Shown: in pieces, positions 36,301 through 47,900 of the stretch
Layout: every line of letters begins with the position of its first letter
Numbering within the stretch: position 1 is the stretch's first letter
Assembly (NCBI GenBank): GCA_963978545.1
Contig: OZ021724.1
Location: 31,080,433 to 31,144,432, forward strand
Direction of reading: 5' to 3'
Length of the DNA: 64,000 nucleotides
Source: Linyphia triangularis
Lineage: Eukaryota; Arthropoda; Arachnida; Araneae; Linyphiidae
Position numbers and translations under genes: made by a program
Notes under the pieces: generated by a model
Database searches by the model: none
Seen by the model: only the letters and a program-made list of their open reading frames with translations
Told to the model about the DNA's origin: nothing

Positions 36301-38432
36301 GGGGTTAAATATTTGTCATTAATGTAAAAATTTAAGGAAATTTTACACCTTATAAATTATTTGAAATTAAATTTTAAATGCTTAAACTATTTTTCAATTA
36401 TCGTTTAAATTTAAATTCCTTAACCTTTTTTTTTTCCTTCAATCATCGTTTGCAACTTCATTGCCTTCGAATTTTCTCCGATTTCGAATAAACTTACGCA
36501 AATCATTTGAATTTCTTCCCTGGATGTGCGTTTTTAATATAAATGTAATTGAAATGAAAAGTGAAAACACTTAATCTTGCTACAACTTGCATCGCAACCA
36601 TAGCTTAACGGCTTTGGCATTGGACTTGAACCTTCCTATACCACCCACAAATCATGGAGCAAGTTCGATTCTCAATTTTTCATTTTCCGCTGTTGTTTTG
36701 GGTTTGCCAGTTCATTTGGAATCTTCGTGTTTTTCGCCGTTTTGGGTTTGCTTTAGTGTCGGAGTTCGCCATTGTTTACGTTTTGCGGAGACGTTCAAAA
36801 AACGCCAAGTGCCACCATATAGCACATTTTAACCAATATTTGTTACATTGAAATAAAAATAAGACAAAACATATATTTAATGTGAACAATGACCTTGCAC
36901 CTCCTAGGAAAATTTCAATAAATCAGGTTTGTATATCGTTCATTTTAATTTCAAGCAAGTTTAAAGTTTCTCCTTAATAAAAGAATTTCTCAATTTTGAT
37001 AAGGTTCTTGCTTGAAAAGGATTATTCGCATGAATATGTAGAGCCAAAAAGTAAAAGAACAGCAATGCTGGCTTTTTAACTGATCATATAAGTCAGTAAT
37101 ACTATTCCAAATATTGAAAATTATCATATTTTCCTTTTCCAAATTTTAAATTAACTGTGTGCTAACCTATAATTGATGCAACTGAATCATAATCACCAGA
37201 CTTGGAAGTACTCATTCACCTGATTTACAAATTAATTTTGAACCATAAATATTGATATGATTTTTAATGCACAAAGTAGCAATATAACTTTAATTATTAT
37301 TAAACATTAACATTGTTTAGTACAGAGGCACTATAGGGATTTGGCAATTTTTGTTAACTTTATTTACAGCTAAAATAAAACAGAACACTGTTAGGGTACC
37401 TATAAAAGTGTAGAGGGGGATATTGAGGAGTTAATAATACAAAAGAAATTTAAGGACCTAGCAATTTTTGGAAATTCAATTGGGAGAGCCAAGACGAAGC
37501 AACAATAAATATCTATCCAGGGTTGCTATAAAACTGTCTGAAGAATGTGGCGAAGAGGTTACAATTTGAAAATACGGTTAAGATTTACTGTATGGTCCCC
37601 TTTGGCGATTTTTCAAAAAAATCGCCAAATTGAAAATGACATTAAAAGACTGCTGCTAAATTCAAAATGGAGTTAAAACACGCCACGTTGCAAAGTTCAA
37701 ACGGTCACTAAGGTTATCGGAAAAATTTGCCAACAGGTTGTCACATTCTGCGCCGAATCACCAACTTTCAAAAAGTCGCCAAGTTGGATCATACAGTAAA
37801 TTTTAACTGAAAATACTATATTTCTTTTCAATAAACTCAAGGAAAGTTTTTAAAAACCATCAGTTTTTTAAATATTCCTGTAGCAGAGTAACAATTTAGA
37901 AATAAGTATCTTTGAAAGAGAGCCCAGAAAATTTGAGATCCTATTCCAGATCCTATTCCAACTGCACCAATTGAGTTAATATAATATATTTTAAAACTAT
38001 ATACTAACAACTTGCCACATACTTATGAAAAGTCACTCATTTTATGAAACGAAATTTTACGTTCAACATACCATTTGAAGGAAGGGATGGTATTCTGAAA
38101 GGACTTCCACCATTCATATCCACATAAGAAAGAGGACTTGAAGTAGAGCATCTCTTTGAATCCGATTTCACTTCAACCTCATTTAACTGCAACAAAAGCT
38201 GAGGATATTCATCTTGTAGATTTTTAAGGCGAGAAAGTATCCGTTCTTTGTGAGTTAAACTGGCAATGGAAAGAACTTCATTTTGTATCGATCTTGTTAA
38301 GAAGACGTGGACATCTAAAAGCAAATTGTAAAATTATTAACTGAAATACTATTGACATAATTTAGCAGACAGTAGATGATGGTATTACTGACCTTCAAGT
38401 AAGTCACGAATGGTTGCATGAAATTGAGACAT
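21227..38432 (-). CDS. SKAP2: SKAP-type adaptor (PH and SH3), six coding exons
   Basis: A Src-kinase-associated phosphoprotein: a cytosolic adaptor whose PH domain binds membranes and whose SH3 domain binds ADAP/PRAM-type partners in integrin and actin signalling (known for vertebrate SKAP1/2). Exons on the minus strand, 5' to 3': 38432-38393, 38314-38072, 34416-34318, 26040-25826, 23895-23820, 21633-21227. All junctions have GT-AG signals and matching phase, and the total is 1080 bases, 359 residues, equal to human SKAP2. N-terminal helical dimer region with IRDLLEDVHVFLTRSI (residues 8-23); acidic linker; PH from about residue 130 (KGWL, FQRRWCAVKDGVLYYFE) to about 218 (LLQWISAVEKY); Tyr site EDIYETVDEEE (Y255); SH3 at about 299-355 (ELSFYRGD, WWIGELNGKVGYVP). 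The SKAP1 versus SKAP2 choice is not meaningful in an invertebrate. Confidence 0.95.
21871..22125. repeat. Tandem duplication, two units of about 127 bases
   Basis: Units 21871-21997 and 21998-22125 are nearly identical (GATTGCCTTTTACAG, CTCAAACGTGATAAAATAAA, AACACATTCTTTGGCAAAG), differing by a few substitutions. Within a SKAP intron. Confidence 0.9.
22660..22728. repeat. Short tandem repeat, TTCAGCAGATCTAA units
   Basis: About four imperfect copies of a 13-16 base unit (ATTTCAGCAGATCTA) in the SKAP intron. Confidence 0.75.
23820..23895 (-). CDS. SKAP2: SKAP exon 5: end of PH domain
   Basis: 76 bases, starting FSAASENDLLQWISAVEKYS, the C-terminal PH helix with its conserved Trp. Acceptor TTCATTAG, donor GTAACTAA, exit phase 1. 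Confidence 0.93.
24348..24430. mobile_element. pogo/Tigger-like transposon end
   Basis: Begins CAGTAAAAGCTTGATTATCT, the characteristic terminus of pogo-clade elements. The matching opposite end is not found nearby, so only a fragment is called. Lies in a SKAP intron. Confidence 0.55.
25826..26040 (-). CDS. SKAP2: SKAP exon 4: PH domain core
   Basis: 215 bases encoding KGWLNPFQRRWCAVKDG, LYYFEKTTDRKQKGSILLSG and CFELVCPGKRTYQ, which is most of the PH beta barrel. Acceptor TACTTGCAG, donor CAG/GTAAAGA. The loop between strands 1 and 2 is unusually short (GWL followed at once by NPFQRRW). Confidence 0.95.
27641..28053 (-). mobile_element. MITE, CAGGGTTCCCAC family, copy 1
   Basis: 413 bases with ends CAGGGTTCCCAC and GTGGGAACCCTG and flanking ATAAC duplication (27636-27640, 28054-28058). 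Internal repeats of CTTTTAAGGACCT type. Opposite orientation to copies at 54273, 56470 and 59282. Inserted inside the 26325-29727 element. Confidence 0.9.
28371..28715. repeat. Tandem duplication, two units of about 172 bases
   Basis: Units start near 28371 and 28545 and share ATGTCTGTAAAGGATGCAG, AAGTTGGAAGATTTT and AAAAATCTAACAGAAATAAT. The second unit has a GC-rich change (ACCGGCGAAGAGACACCGGC). Confidence 0.85.
30547..30684 (+). pseudogene. Isolated exon resembling N-terminus of SWIM/YqaJ-type transposon proteins
   Basis: The translation from ATG at 30547 includes LPKIDSMTMFDFLGSNPYF and AEIRGVKATR, a pattern I associate with the start of SWIM-finger/YqaJ-type proteins carried by transposons in arthropods. 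No continuation is found downstream, so this is a fragment on the strand opposite SKAP, inside its intron. Identification is tentative. Confidence 0.4.
31028..31062 (-). repeat. SINE head fragment
   Basis: The inverse of 31038-31054 is GATGGCTGTGGGGTTAG, identical to the head of the 11883-12047 SINE. Only this short part is recognisable. Confidence 0.5.
31345..31884. mobile_element. piggyBac-like MITE with TTAA duplication
   Basis: Flanked by TTAA at 31345-31348 and 31881-31884. Inverted ends CCCTTTCAATCCCA and CACTTTAAATCCCA (right end inverted). The interior is GC-richer than its surroundings and non-coding. In a SKAP intron. Confidence 0.8.
32703..32738. promoter_or_regulatory. CRE next to E2F-type site
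   Basis: TGACGTCA at 32703-32710 is followed 15 bases later by TTTTCCCGCCAAA at 32726-32738, a textbook E2F site. They lie in a CpG-bearing patch inside a SKAP intron. They could be an alternative promoter, an enhancer, or the relic of an old promoter or mobile element. Confidence 0.4.
34318..34416 (-). CDS. SKAP2: SKAP exon 3: acidic linker
   Basis: 99 bases encoding DKENYDVCIPNERCDSLENQ and a tail EDYASDE. Acceptor TTTTTTTAG, donor GTAAAACC; phase 1 on both sides, and the last G plus AA of the next exon gives Glu. Confidence 0.9.
34644..34735. mobile_element. hAT-like terminal fragment
   Basis: Begins CAGTGGTCAGCAAACTCATT, a common terminus of Charlie-like hAT elements. The other end is not identified. 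Confidence 0.45.
34815..34950 (+). mobile_element. Old SINE copy (same family as 11883)
   Basis: Shares with the 11883-12047 SINE the order CTTGCATGC, GATGTTCGTTATGGTTC, GTCAAACTGCAAGTCC, with many changes and no clear duplication. Confidence 0.65.
35878..36262. repeat. Tandem repeat, about 2.2 units of ~175 bases
   Basis: Each unit carries GCGAGCACACC or GCGCGCACACC, then AAAAAAGTGATTTT, GTGAGATGCCACAAA, GACTGCCC and TAGGTAGGG. Units begin near 35878, 36052 and 36226 (partial). In a SKAP intron. Confidence 0.85.
36590..36860 (+). mobile_element. tRNA-derived SINE, second family
   Basis: Head TAGCTTAACGGCTTTGGCAT (A-box region) and GCAAGTTCGATTCTCAA (B box), body, and tail TTGTTACATTGAAATAAAAA. 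The tail matches that of the copy at 40640-40830 (TTGTTAAATTGAAATAAATA). Confidence 0.7.
37578..37806. mobile_element. Short TTAA-flanked MITE
   Basis: 229 bases with TTAA at each end and inverted ends GATTTACTGTATGGTCC / AATTTACTGTATGATCC. Inside each end lies a GGCGA-centred segment (TTGGCGATTTTT / AAAAAGTCGCCAA). No coding. Confidence 0.7.
38072..38314 (-). CDS. SKAP2: SKAP exon 2: N-terminal helical region
   Basis: 243 bases encoding VHVFLTRSIQNEVLSIASL, a charged helix (KERILSRLKNLQDEYPQLL) and a Ser-rich linker. Acceptor TTGCTTTTAG, donor GTATGTTG. Confidence 0.95.
38393..38432 (-). CDS. SKAP2: SKAP exon 1 with start codon
   Basis: 40 bases: MSQFHATIRDLLE plus one base. Donor GAAG/GTCAGTAAT. 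The residues align with EEIRNLLADVETFV at the start of vertebrate SKAP2, which supports this start. Confidence 0.9.
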
Positions 38433-38893
38433 TTTTTAAGTTTACTTATAAAACATTCCGTAAACACTGCAACAAATGGAATGAAAATATACAAGCAAAT
38501 TAAATTTTTAAAAGTTTATAAAACACACACACTTTCTTGACATAATCAATGAATCAATCCAAAACTGAAATTGTGACGTTGCCAAAGAATAAAAAGATTA
38601 TTCCGAATTGATATATGACGTCACATACATGATTTTAGGTTAGTGAATTTAATGCTGATATTTTGTTTTTGTTTTTTAGGACTGTAAACTATATAAAAAA
38701 ATTTACTCAATTTTTCATCGAATTTTCGATAAATAAAAATTAACATCCAGTTTGAACTTTTGCTGTCATGGGAACATAAACTGAAACTGGCATCAAAAGA
38801 AATAACAAATAAAGCATTTAAAAAGAGCGCCATAGGCCATGAAACATTGAAAGATTTATTTAAAAATAAAAGTGTTTCTTGTTATATAAAAAG
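38433..38893. promoter_or_regulatory. Bidirectional promoter between SKAP and coiled-coil gene
   Basis: The two start codons face away from each other across 461 bases. The gap contains a palindromic CRE TGACGTCA at 38616-38623 and a half site TGACGT at 38574-38579. Leader exons or introns within it are not resolved. Confidence 0.65.
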
Positions 38894-38918
38894 ATGAATC
38901 GTAGAAGCTTAGGCACAG
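38894..38918 (+). CDS. Coiled-coil gene exon 1
   Basis: ATG plus seven codons (MNRRSLGT) and one base, donor ACAG/GTAAAC. Confidence 0.75.
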
Positions 38919-41900
38919 GTAAACTCCTAAACTTTTAATTCTTGTGCAAGAAATGTTATTGTTTCAAAAACACTTTGTAAATACTAACGGTCGTCAAGTA
39001 GTACATACGTTTAGGCTTTTTAAAATAGAATTATTTAATGATCAAATTATTTTAATTCTAATGCTTGATAATGAAGATTTGGAATTTAATCTGTCACATA
39101 TGTTTTTATAATCACGTAGCCGGCCTTCACGTGCGCTTTACAGTCTTTTTAATTAAAATAAGGAACTTGATGTTGTTAGAAACCTATGTTATTAAACCTG
39201 GTTTTTATAAAACAAATTGCTACAAGAAATTTTAATTCTGTAAGATGACAAAAATTGCGGGATTTTCTTTTGAATGCCAACAAAGAAATTTTTTTAGCTA
39301 GTTTTAAAATTAAAATTCTGTTTCAGATATATATTCTCCAATTCGTTTTGACGCATCATTCAATGACAGCTCTCTGAATCCAGATGGAAGTATTTCTGAA
39401 TTTTGCAATAGTGGTACTGGCTCCAAAGTAGACAATGAAGTAAATAGACTTTTTTTGATCCTCCCAAAACCAGGTATAGGTGTAATATTGTAACTAAATA
39501 TGAAATGCAGAAAGTTTGGGCTTCACTTTTTTTTCTTACTTTGTGTTTTAATTCATGCTACTGTCTATCACAAGAATGGATCCTGACAGGTTCTTAATTA
39601 TTGTCATTTGGCAACAAGACTATACTATTTTCCATGAGGAATTTCGGGAGAAAGACATCTATGTTTGCTGAATTATAAACTTTTTAGACGCCAAATTCCT
39701 GCATGCATGACACCTGTTCTATTTCAACGAGTCATATGTATAGGCACCATTCAGACTATCTGCGAGAGCTATTGTCTTGATAATGTATTTTTCTCGGAAA
39801 GCGTAAATTTGCCTAGAACCTATATATATCACAAAAGTTTTTTTCATTTATTAACTATAATAAACGTATGTTGCATGCCTATTACTTTTAATATAGTTGC
39901 ATCTTATTTTTTTGAAATATTAGTAACAACATTCCTGGAGAAATATTGCAACAGTTTTCAAAACAATCCACAGCTTTCCATGGGACGGCCACTATTGATT
40001 AGGTTAACCTAACTAGATGCTAAGTTCCTGGATGAAAACACATCGCATGAAAATCTTTTTTAATTTTTAAGAAAAATTGTTTTTATTGTTAAATTTGAAG
40101 CCTTTGCAGCTGTTTTATTCAATATTTTTAAAATCTAGTCTAACTTTTTAAACAAAGTTTTCGCACAGTATCGCCCTCATGCTACCTTTGCGTCATAAAA
40201 CCTAAAAACAACCAACCAACCTGGATGAAAACACTATTTGAACGCTTTAAGGAGAGTCTGAATTTAAGAAAATCAAAAAATCCGCTGTGAGATTATTATT
40301 ATAAAAAACCTATAAGGGGGAATTTTCAATCCGATGGTGCAAAAAATTTTAATCTCCCTAAATTAGAAGGGTTTTTTTTTAATGTTGCACATCAATTTGT
40401 ATTATCGTTTACAACTTTAATGGCCCATATCTCCAAATGTAACTTTGAAAACGTCAGGAACATTTACTCAAAAACTATTAAAGATAATTGCCTAAAATTT
40501 TTAACATATTTTCTTATCAATATATTACACAATTTGAGCATAGCATTTTTTAATTCTATAGAATGTCAGACCTTTTATTTATTTGTTTATTTTTTTTTTT
40601 TGAAAAACAAAATATTTGAAAAGGCTACACTCAAATTGTGTGTGGCGGTTTGGTTAACCTGGCAACAGTTCGAGCTGGGAACCTGGGAGTAAAACTGTAA
40701 CCGCACGGTATAGAAAAGTTGTGCTAATTTATATCTGTGTGCATTACTACTATGGTCGACCTTCACCATTTGATGTTCAGTATTTACGTAAGCTTGTTAA
40801 ATTGAAATAAATATACTTATTGACTAAATCCTCTCTGAAGTTATTTGGAGTTAGTAATAAGTTGAGTGTATTTCCAGGACAATATCTTTAATCTTTTACA
40901 CCAAATGTGTAATATATTGGTAAGAATATTTGTTAAAATCTTAGGCATTTATCTTTAATAGTTTTTGAGTAAGTGTTCCATATGTCTCCAATATTGGCCG
41001 TTTAAGTTGAAAACGATAATACAAATTGATGTACATTACTTTTTTAAAAATGTATATAAAAAGATACTTCTAATTTAGCAAGATTAAAACTTTTTGTACC
41101 ATCAGATTTAAAATTATTCATAGTTTTTTTTTTTTTACAATATTCATCTCAAATTTTATTTTTTTATGTTTTTAAACTCCGACTCCCCTTAATTGGCTGC
41201 AAATTCTTTGCGGCCAATCGGAGCCTTTACTAAGAGTATTTTCATCCGTGTACCTGTACCAAATTAGGTTGATCTGAACTATTGATGACTTCCCTGACTT
41301 AATTGTCCCTTGCTTCCAAATAGGGAAAAAAATATGCAAGGTGAGCAGGAAATGTCATTTGATCTGCAGAGGAAACATGACATAGATACATCAGTGAATA
41401 TTGATTTGATGCAAGAAAATGTTCTGTTTTCTCTAGATCTTATAAAACTTAAGAACTTGGCCCTTTGTCAAATTGGCAATTAAACATTCCATTTGATGTG
41501 CTGCAATTTTGAGGAAAACTCAAGTTTAAAAAAAAATTTATTAGTTTAACATTTTTAAGTGTTTGACTGAAACCCAAAACACTTTCGTGTGCCAATATAT
41601 TCTGACTAAAATAATTGGCTTAAAATGTTCGATTATGAGGGAAATATAATTATTCTAGCATATCTGGAATACTGTGACCACCTAAATACATTAATGTATA
41701 TAATTGTGATGTCACGATGCAGACTCCATTTCATTACGAATTGAATGATATAACTTTTCTAGGGTGTGGCAACATGAAAATCTATTTGGACAGTTTCAGA
41801 TAGGTTTTTTTTTTTTTGTTTTTTTTTTTTGTGAAGTAAAGTAGAGCCGTTAAGTTTACGTCTGAGTTAGCTCTATTATTTATTATATAAATATTTTAGA

Positions 41901-44900
41901 ACTAGGTGAGCCTTGTGTTCTAGTTGAGAAGATAAATTAATCAGTGTCAAAATAGACGTGTTTCTGCATTGTAGAAAGTTTGTAGCTATTTTATAGAAGA
42001 GCAATTCTTCACAATAATAAAATCTTGCTCTTTTTAATGAATTTCCTATGTTTCAAATTTATTACCACTTGATATGGTTTTAACCAAATAGTAGGTATTG
42101 ATATTTTAAATTCCTAAAGATAAAAGGCTTGTGTATATTTCGTTCTGGAAGAAATTTTTAAAGCTGCAACTGGAATAAAACATTATGACTAAACTACTAG
42201 ATTTTGCGTTAAACTGTAAGGTTACCTTTTTGCTAATAGATACCTGTTAGAATTTTGGTACAACCATGATCTCCCTATTTATATATCCTTAAATCTGTGG
42301 TGACTTGCATTTCACAAGTTCATCGAACTTTCTACAAGTGCCCAACTACAAAGTTTTGGTTCGCAAAACCACTTATTTTAGGTTTGACTTCTGAAACTTT
42401 TAGTTTGTAAAATGTCACTCAAGACCCGCACCAATAGAGTCCCTGAACTGGAAAATCAGATGGTTAAGGGGAGGAGTTAACGAAAATACGAAACGAACTT
42501 TGGAGAAAAAGGACACTTCTCTCCCTATCACGTTCTAGCCCAGAACTCGCACATTTTTATCCTTCAAATTCTAAGTTAATCTTTTAAGTAGTTTTAAATA
42601 AATAATCTAATTTTTATAGTAAGGTTTGGTTTTTGAAGTTAAATACCAAATCCACACCCATAAATCATTGGCTAGATTCAACTTCAATTTGAGTCGGATT
42701 TAAATCAGATAAAAATTTTCATTTGCAAATATTTTCATTGGTAATTCATTGGATTTTTTAAACTTATTGAGGTACTTCAATACTATTTTTTTAATTTAAA
42801 AAATATTGTTTTTGAACATTGAAAGATACGGGAAAATGTTGATAATAAAAGGAATGTTAAAAAATGACGAACTTGCAATTTTGGTATTGCATATCATGAG
42901 TGCATTATCCATTTCTCCCTTATGTTGTGTCTTTTTAATACAGTGTCAAGTAAGAATGCATTTCTGTTATGCAATTTATATTATATTTAGAAATTGCTGA
43001 AACTTGTGAGTGATGAAGATTCTTGTGAATTTCAAAAGGAAAAAGCTGTTGGATTGTCTAAGACAGCTGATAAAAAAAATAGTAAGTATTTAATTGAGAA
43101 AATTTTAGTTCATTTAAGTAAATAATTGTGTCTACTTATTGTCTTTTTATTATTTAAAAAAAAAACTTAATTTCTTTTTCCAAGTTGTGTTACAATTTAA
43201 TGACAGGGTGTCCACAGATCGGGAATATCGGGAAAAGTCAGGGAATTCGGTATTTCGGGAATTGTCACGGATTTTGTCAAAAAGTTTAAAGGAATTTTCC
43301 GAAATTAAAATGAAACTTTTAATTTTGACAATTAAAGATACACTGCTACCAAAAATATAAAAATCAATTTGAAAAAAAAATTAGAAAAAGTTAAGAAAAA
43401 AAAACGTCAAAAATTCGGACCACAAGACCGACCACGCAACTTTTCGCATTAAAATTTCCCGACAATCACTGAACCTGCTTGCGTTCAGATTTGCCTCAAA
43501 TCGCCGATGGAATGACTACATTTCTTCCTCATTTTTCTCTTATATTATAGTAGTCTATCGGCATTATTTACGTTGGTATTTGATGGTCATTTTTCTGAAC
43601 GTTACGATGGTAAATTGGCCGATATTTTCGTGATTATAGAGTGCAAGAAACACGTTCTTGCATGCTGCTCATTTTCGTGATGTGTCACTGACGCTATTTC
43701 AGAGATTGCACCTGTCAGCCATGGTACAGTTCTGCTGAAACACGGATTTCAGCATTTTTTGTTGTTGAAATTTCCATCATTCCTGAGAAGGATTCAAAAC
43801 TGCATTACAATTTTATTGGGTTTACTTGCTTGTCTGACCCAAGGAACCTACATATTTTCAGACTTCCCCAAACTTGTGATGTAATGACCACTTTTCTTGC
43901 TGATTGCCAGCATCTATCGCTGTTATTTATGCTGGTGTGTGGTGGTTAGTTTCGCCGAACGTTACTCTGATGTTAAGCTTGTTATTGCCGAGATTTTCGC
44001 TGCTAAGAAGAGAGCTATCACCGAGATTTACATTCTTGTGATGTTCATTTTAGACCCTATTAATCACTATTCCAAGGTTTGTGCCTCAATAGTTGTCTAT
44101 ATCGCTGAGATTTACGCTTGTGATTGTCAATTTTGTAGATTGTGAAGTCGATAGAATCGCGTCTATTTCAGCGGTTTCCATCGATATATTGGATGCTAAC
44201 GTTGATATTTACGTTGGTGTGATGGTCATTTTTGCCGATTGTTGCCTTAATGTAGGGATGTGATTGCTTCCGCCGATCTTTCCGCTTTCGTGAATTTTTC
44301 TTATTTTTCCACTTGTCAAAGTTTTTCCACAATTTTCTCATTGATCTCGGAGATTAAAATTTCCTGACAATCATGGAACCTGCATGCGTTCAGTCTTCCC
44401 CAAACCACCGATGGAATTATTATCTCCTTCCCCCTTATTTTTCTGTAATGTTAGACTCTATCGGAATTATTTACATTGGTATGTTACAGCCATTTTGCAG
44501 AACGTTACGCTGATGAAATGGCAGTTATTCCTGTAATTATGGCGAGCGTTATCGCCGCTATTACGTTGCTGTGTGATACTCATTTTCGTCGAGTCTTACT
44601 CCAAAATAATAGTTACTGACGTTATTGCAGAGGTTTGCATTTGTCGGACATAGTACAGTTAAGCTAAAACGCGAATTTCGACTTTTTCTTTTAATTGAAA
44701 TTTTGATCATTCCTGATATCGATACAAATCTGTATTACAATTTTGTTGGACTTAAAAGTCTGACAATCACGGAACCTTCTTACCGGGCATTTCGCCTGCA
44801 CCGGTACGGGCATTTCTGCCGATTGTTGGTTTGATATAATTGCCGAGATTTGCGCCCGTACGGCGGCCGCTATCACCGATATTTACGTTGAAGTAGCTGT

Positions 44901-47900
44901 AATTTTCCCTTAGATTTAAGCCGTTTTAACTGAAGCTATTGGCGAGATTCGCGACGTCGTTTTGGTGTCATTCGCCTAGACTTCCGCTGATGTGAAAGAC
45001 GCTATGTACGTTATTAGTGTGTATGTGAGGATCGTTTTCACCGTTTTGTTTGAATTAATGATGAATGATTAGAATTTTAATTTAATTTTGCACAAGAAAT
45101 TAATCCAAATCGTCCCAGTTTTTATTATGTATCCTTATTTAAAATTGTCATTTTAACTGCTATTGAATGTAAAATTGTTTATTTTAACTTGAAAAACAAT
45201 TTTGCATTTTAATTATAGATGTAAGCAATAGTTTAAAGTTAAAGCAATTTTTTTATGTATAATTGTTTAAAATTAATTGTGTGGGGAAAATGTGTTTATT
45301 TTGTAAAAATTTTGCTTGGGTATTGTACTTAAACAGCGGCTACAGCTGATCTTAAACAAAAAAGAAAAATTTCAAATAATGAAATTGAACAATTTGGACA
45401 ACGAAATTATGCAAACTAAAAAGCCAATGAAAATAGTGTAACTCCCCCAATCCAACTACATTTGAAGGTTTTTTTTTTTTGTTTTTTTTTTTTTTAAATG
45501 CACAAATTAAATTGATATATAATTCATAAAATATAAAAATTTTACTTTACGAAAATATTTTAAATTAATTATTGATTTTTGAAATTTGATTACAATTTCA
45601 AGTATTCAGAAAACAAAAATAGTTAATATAATATACAGAGTATTTGTTAAATGTGTGTGTGTTTGATCCATTTTGACATGATTTATGGTTTGTTTTTATT
45701 TTTAAAATTTTACTTAAGAAAACAGCTTATTAAATCTAAAATTTAATACTAGAGTCCTCTTTTCTTGAGATTAAATTATAATGAAAAAAAAAGTCTGATT
45801 TTAAAGTATAATTGCACATGCACAGTACAGGTACACTATACATACACTACACTAAATGAAGCTTTGGTATTTGTGTCATAAATGTGTAAAGATAAACAGT
45901 ACATGCAACGTAATTTTCTTTATGATGGTGAATTTGAATGTTCTTTTACTTGAAAGTTTATTATTTATATATATTTTGTCGATAAGTTATAATCAGGGAA
46001 AAAATTGGGTGTTACAGGGAAATATCAGGGAATTTTAAAATAACTTTTCTGTGGACACCCTGAATGATTAAATTTAAAAAGTTTTGAATTATTGTAGAAT
46101 GTAGCTAATAACATAATGTCTAAAAAATGTGTATCAAATGAACAAATACTCATTAATATTAAATAAGAGTGTGCTGCTAATTACTTATATTTATTCTATT
46201 TAGCAACCATTTAATAAACCACTGTTAATGTGTGTTTGTATGCAATCTAATTCTATTTTTGTTTATGACATTTAATGTATTATAAATTGGATTTCATGGC
46301 CGTTCCAATTTTAATATAGGTATAACTAAATTTTAGAAAGCAAAAATTTTCTTTGGAATTATAATTTTCTTCTACATTAGACAGTTGATTACTTGCATCT
46401 AGATATTTATAACATACATGCTAAAATATTTATATGTGTGGTTGGGCATAGTGATTACTACCTTTCAAAAGTTCACAAGCAATCAAAGATTATTATATCT
46501 CATCCAATCTATCAAATTATTATATTAAAAAAGAGACTTTAAAAATTGATATTGTATAAAAATGTATTGATTAAGTTTATAATGAAATACATGGGTGCCT
46601 CATAGATCATAACACATTCATAAAGTCATTTTTAAAAAAAAACAAGTTTATTAACTTATTAATTATACTCATTTTTTGTTTAAGTATGTATTAAAGCCTT
46701 TACTTCTTTGCAAAGGATAATGTGTCTTTTATACATCTCCGTTTAACAAAGGGGTCTTGTGTGGAACTGCATCGAAATATAAACTGTTTTAGTTGTTGCA
46801 TTCATCAGTGTTAATGGCTTTGTTAAGGATTTATCTTTTGATGAATTTGTTAGAATCTATTTGAGACTACTGTTAAAAGCTTGTTTTTTTAACCTTCAAA
46901 ACATAATCATTGCCACATTATTTAAATGTCTTAAGCTTGCTGACTGATATGGAAATATATTATTTCTATGCTGTTTAAGTTATACAGTCATTAATGAAGA
47001 ATTCAAAATATTAAATTTTGGATGGTTAAAAATATGCACCTGTGTTTATGTTCCATACATTAAAATTCTTTGACTGATTTACAATTAAAGCTTTATAAAC
47101 ACTTTTTTTTTTTTTTTTTTCAGAAAGTGGCAACATGGGTTTATTTTTGTTAAGAAATGGCTCGTCCCCTACCTCCAGTTACAAGGACAGTGCATCTTCC
47201 TCTAAACTTGATGACAACGTATTTGTCCCTTTGCCTGTGGAGAACGAGTTGCCTGAGAATGATCGAATTACTGTCAGAAAATCTTTGCGAAAAAAGGAAA
47301 AAGAATATGCTGAAAAGCAATCCAAAGAAACATCCGTCACAAAAAAGAAGCCTACAAAATGTCTTTTCCCTCCCAAGTTCGTTACTGTAAGAAAGGATTC
47401 ACGCATATCTAGTGAGCACAAGAGGTCAAGCTGTAAAAGCAATGTTGATATTTTGCCCACTTACTCTGAAATATTAGAAGATTTTAAAACGGAAGTGCCC
47501 GCAGCATCTTCGAACAACTTTCTGTCGGATAACAGCAATGCGAGTAGCAATTCTTCCGATGATTCTTCTAGACTTTTAAGAAAGAACAATAGCATCAGTG
47601 TGGATTGCTCGACACAAACAGTTCTAACTCTAACTGAGTTGCAGACTATTATTAAAAAAGGCCTTGAATGTAGTGAAAAAATAGAAGTGCCTTTGTCTTC
47701 CTTGACTGTGAAAAATGAATGTATTAACAATACATTGAAGAAGTCCTCTGATATTGAAGCTCCAATCAGTCAACCAGCACAGGTATGTGGTATATTTCTA
47801 TCCCATGTTATAAAGGAATCAATGTCAGCCTTTGATACATGAGTACTCACTGAATTATTTGCAGGGGGGGGTGCAAGGTGATTAAAGTTTTTACACATGT

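Noticed and set aside
39665..40012. 115-codon plus-strand open frame in an intron of the coiled-coil gene
   Set aside because: No usable splice sites linking it in phase, and no conserved motif.
43897..44145. 82-codon open frame in the GC-rich repeat block
   Set aside because: Part of the degenerate array inside a transposon; neighbouring repeats are not open in the same frame.
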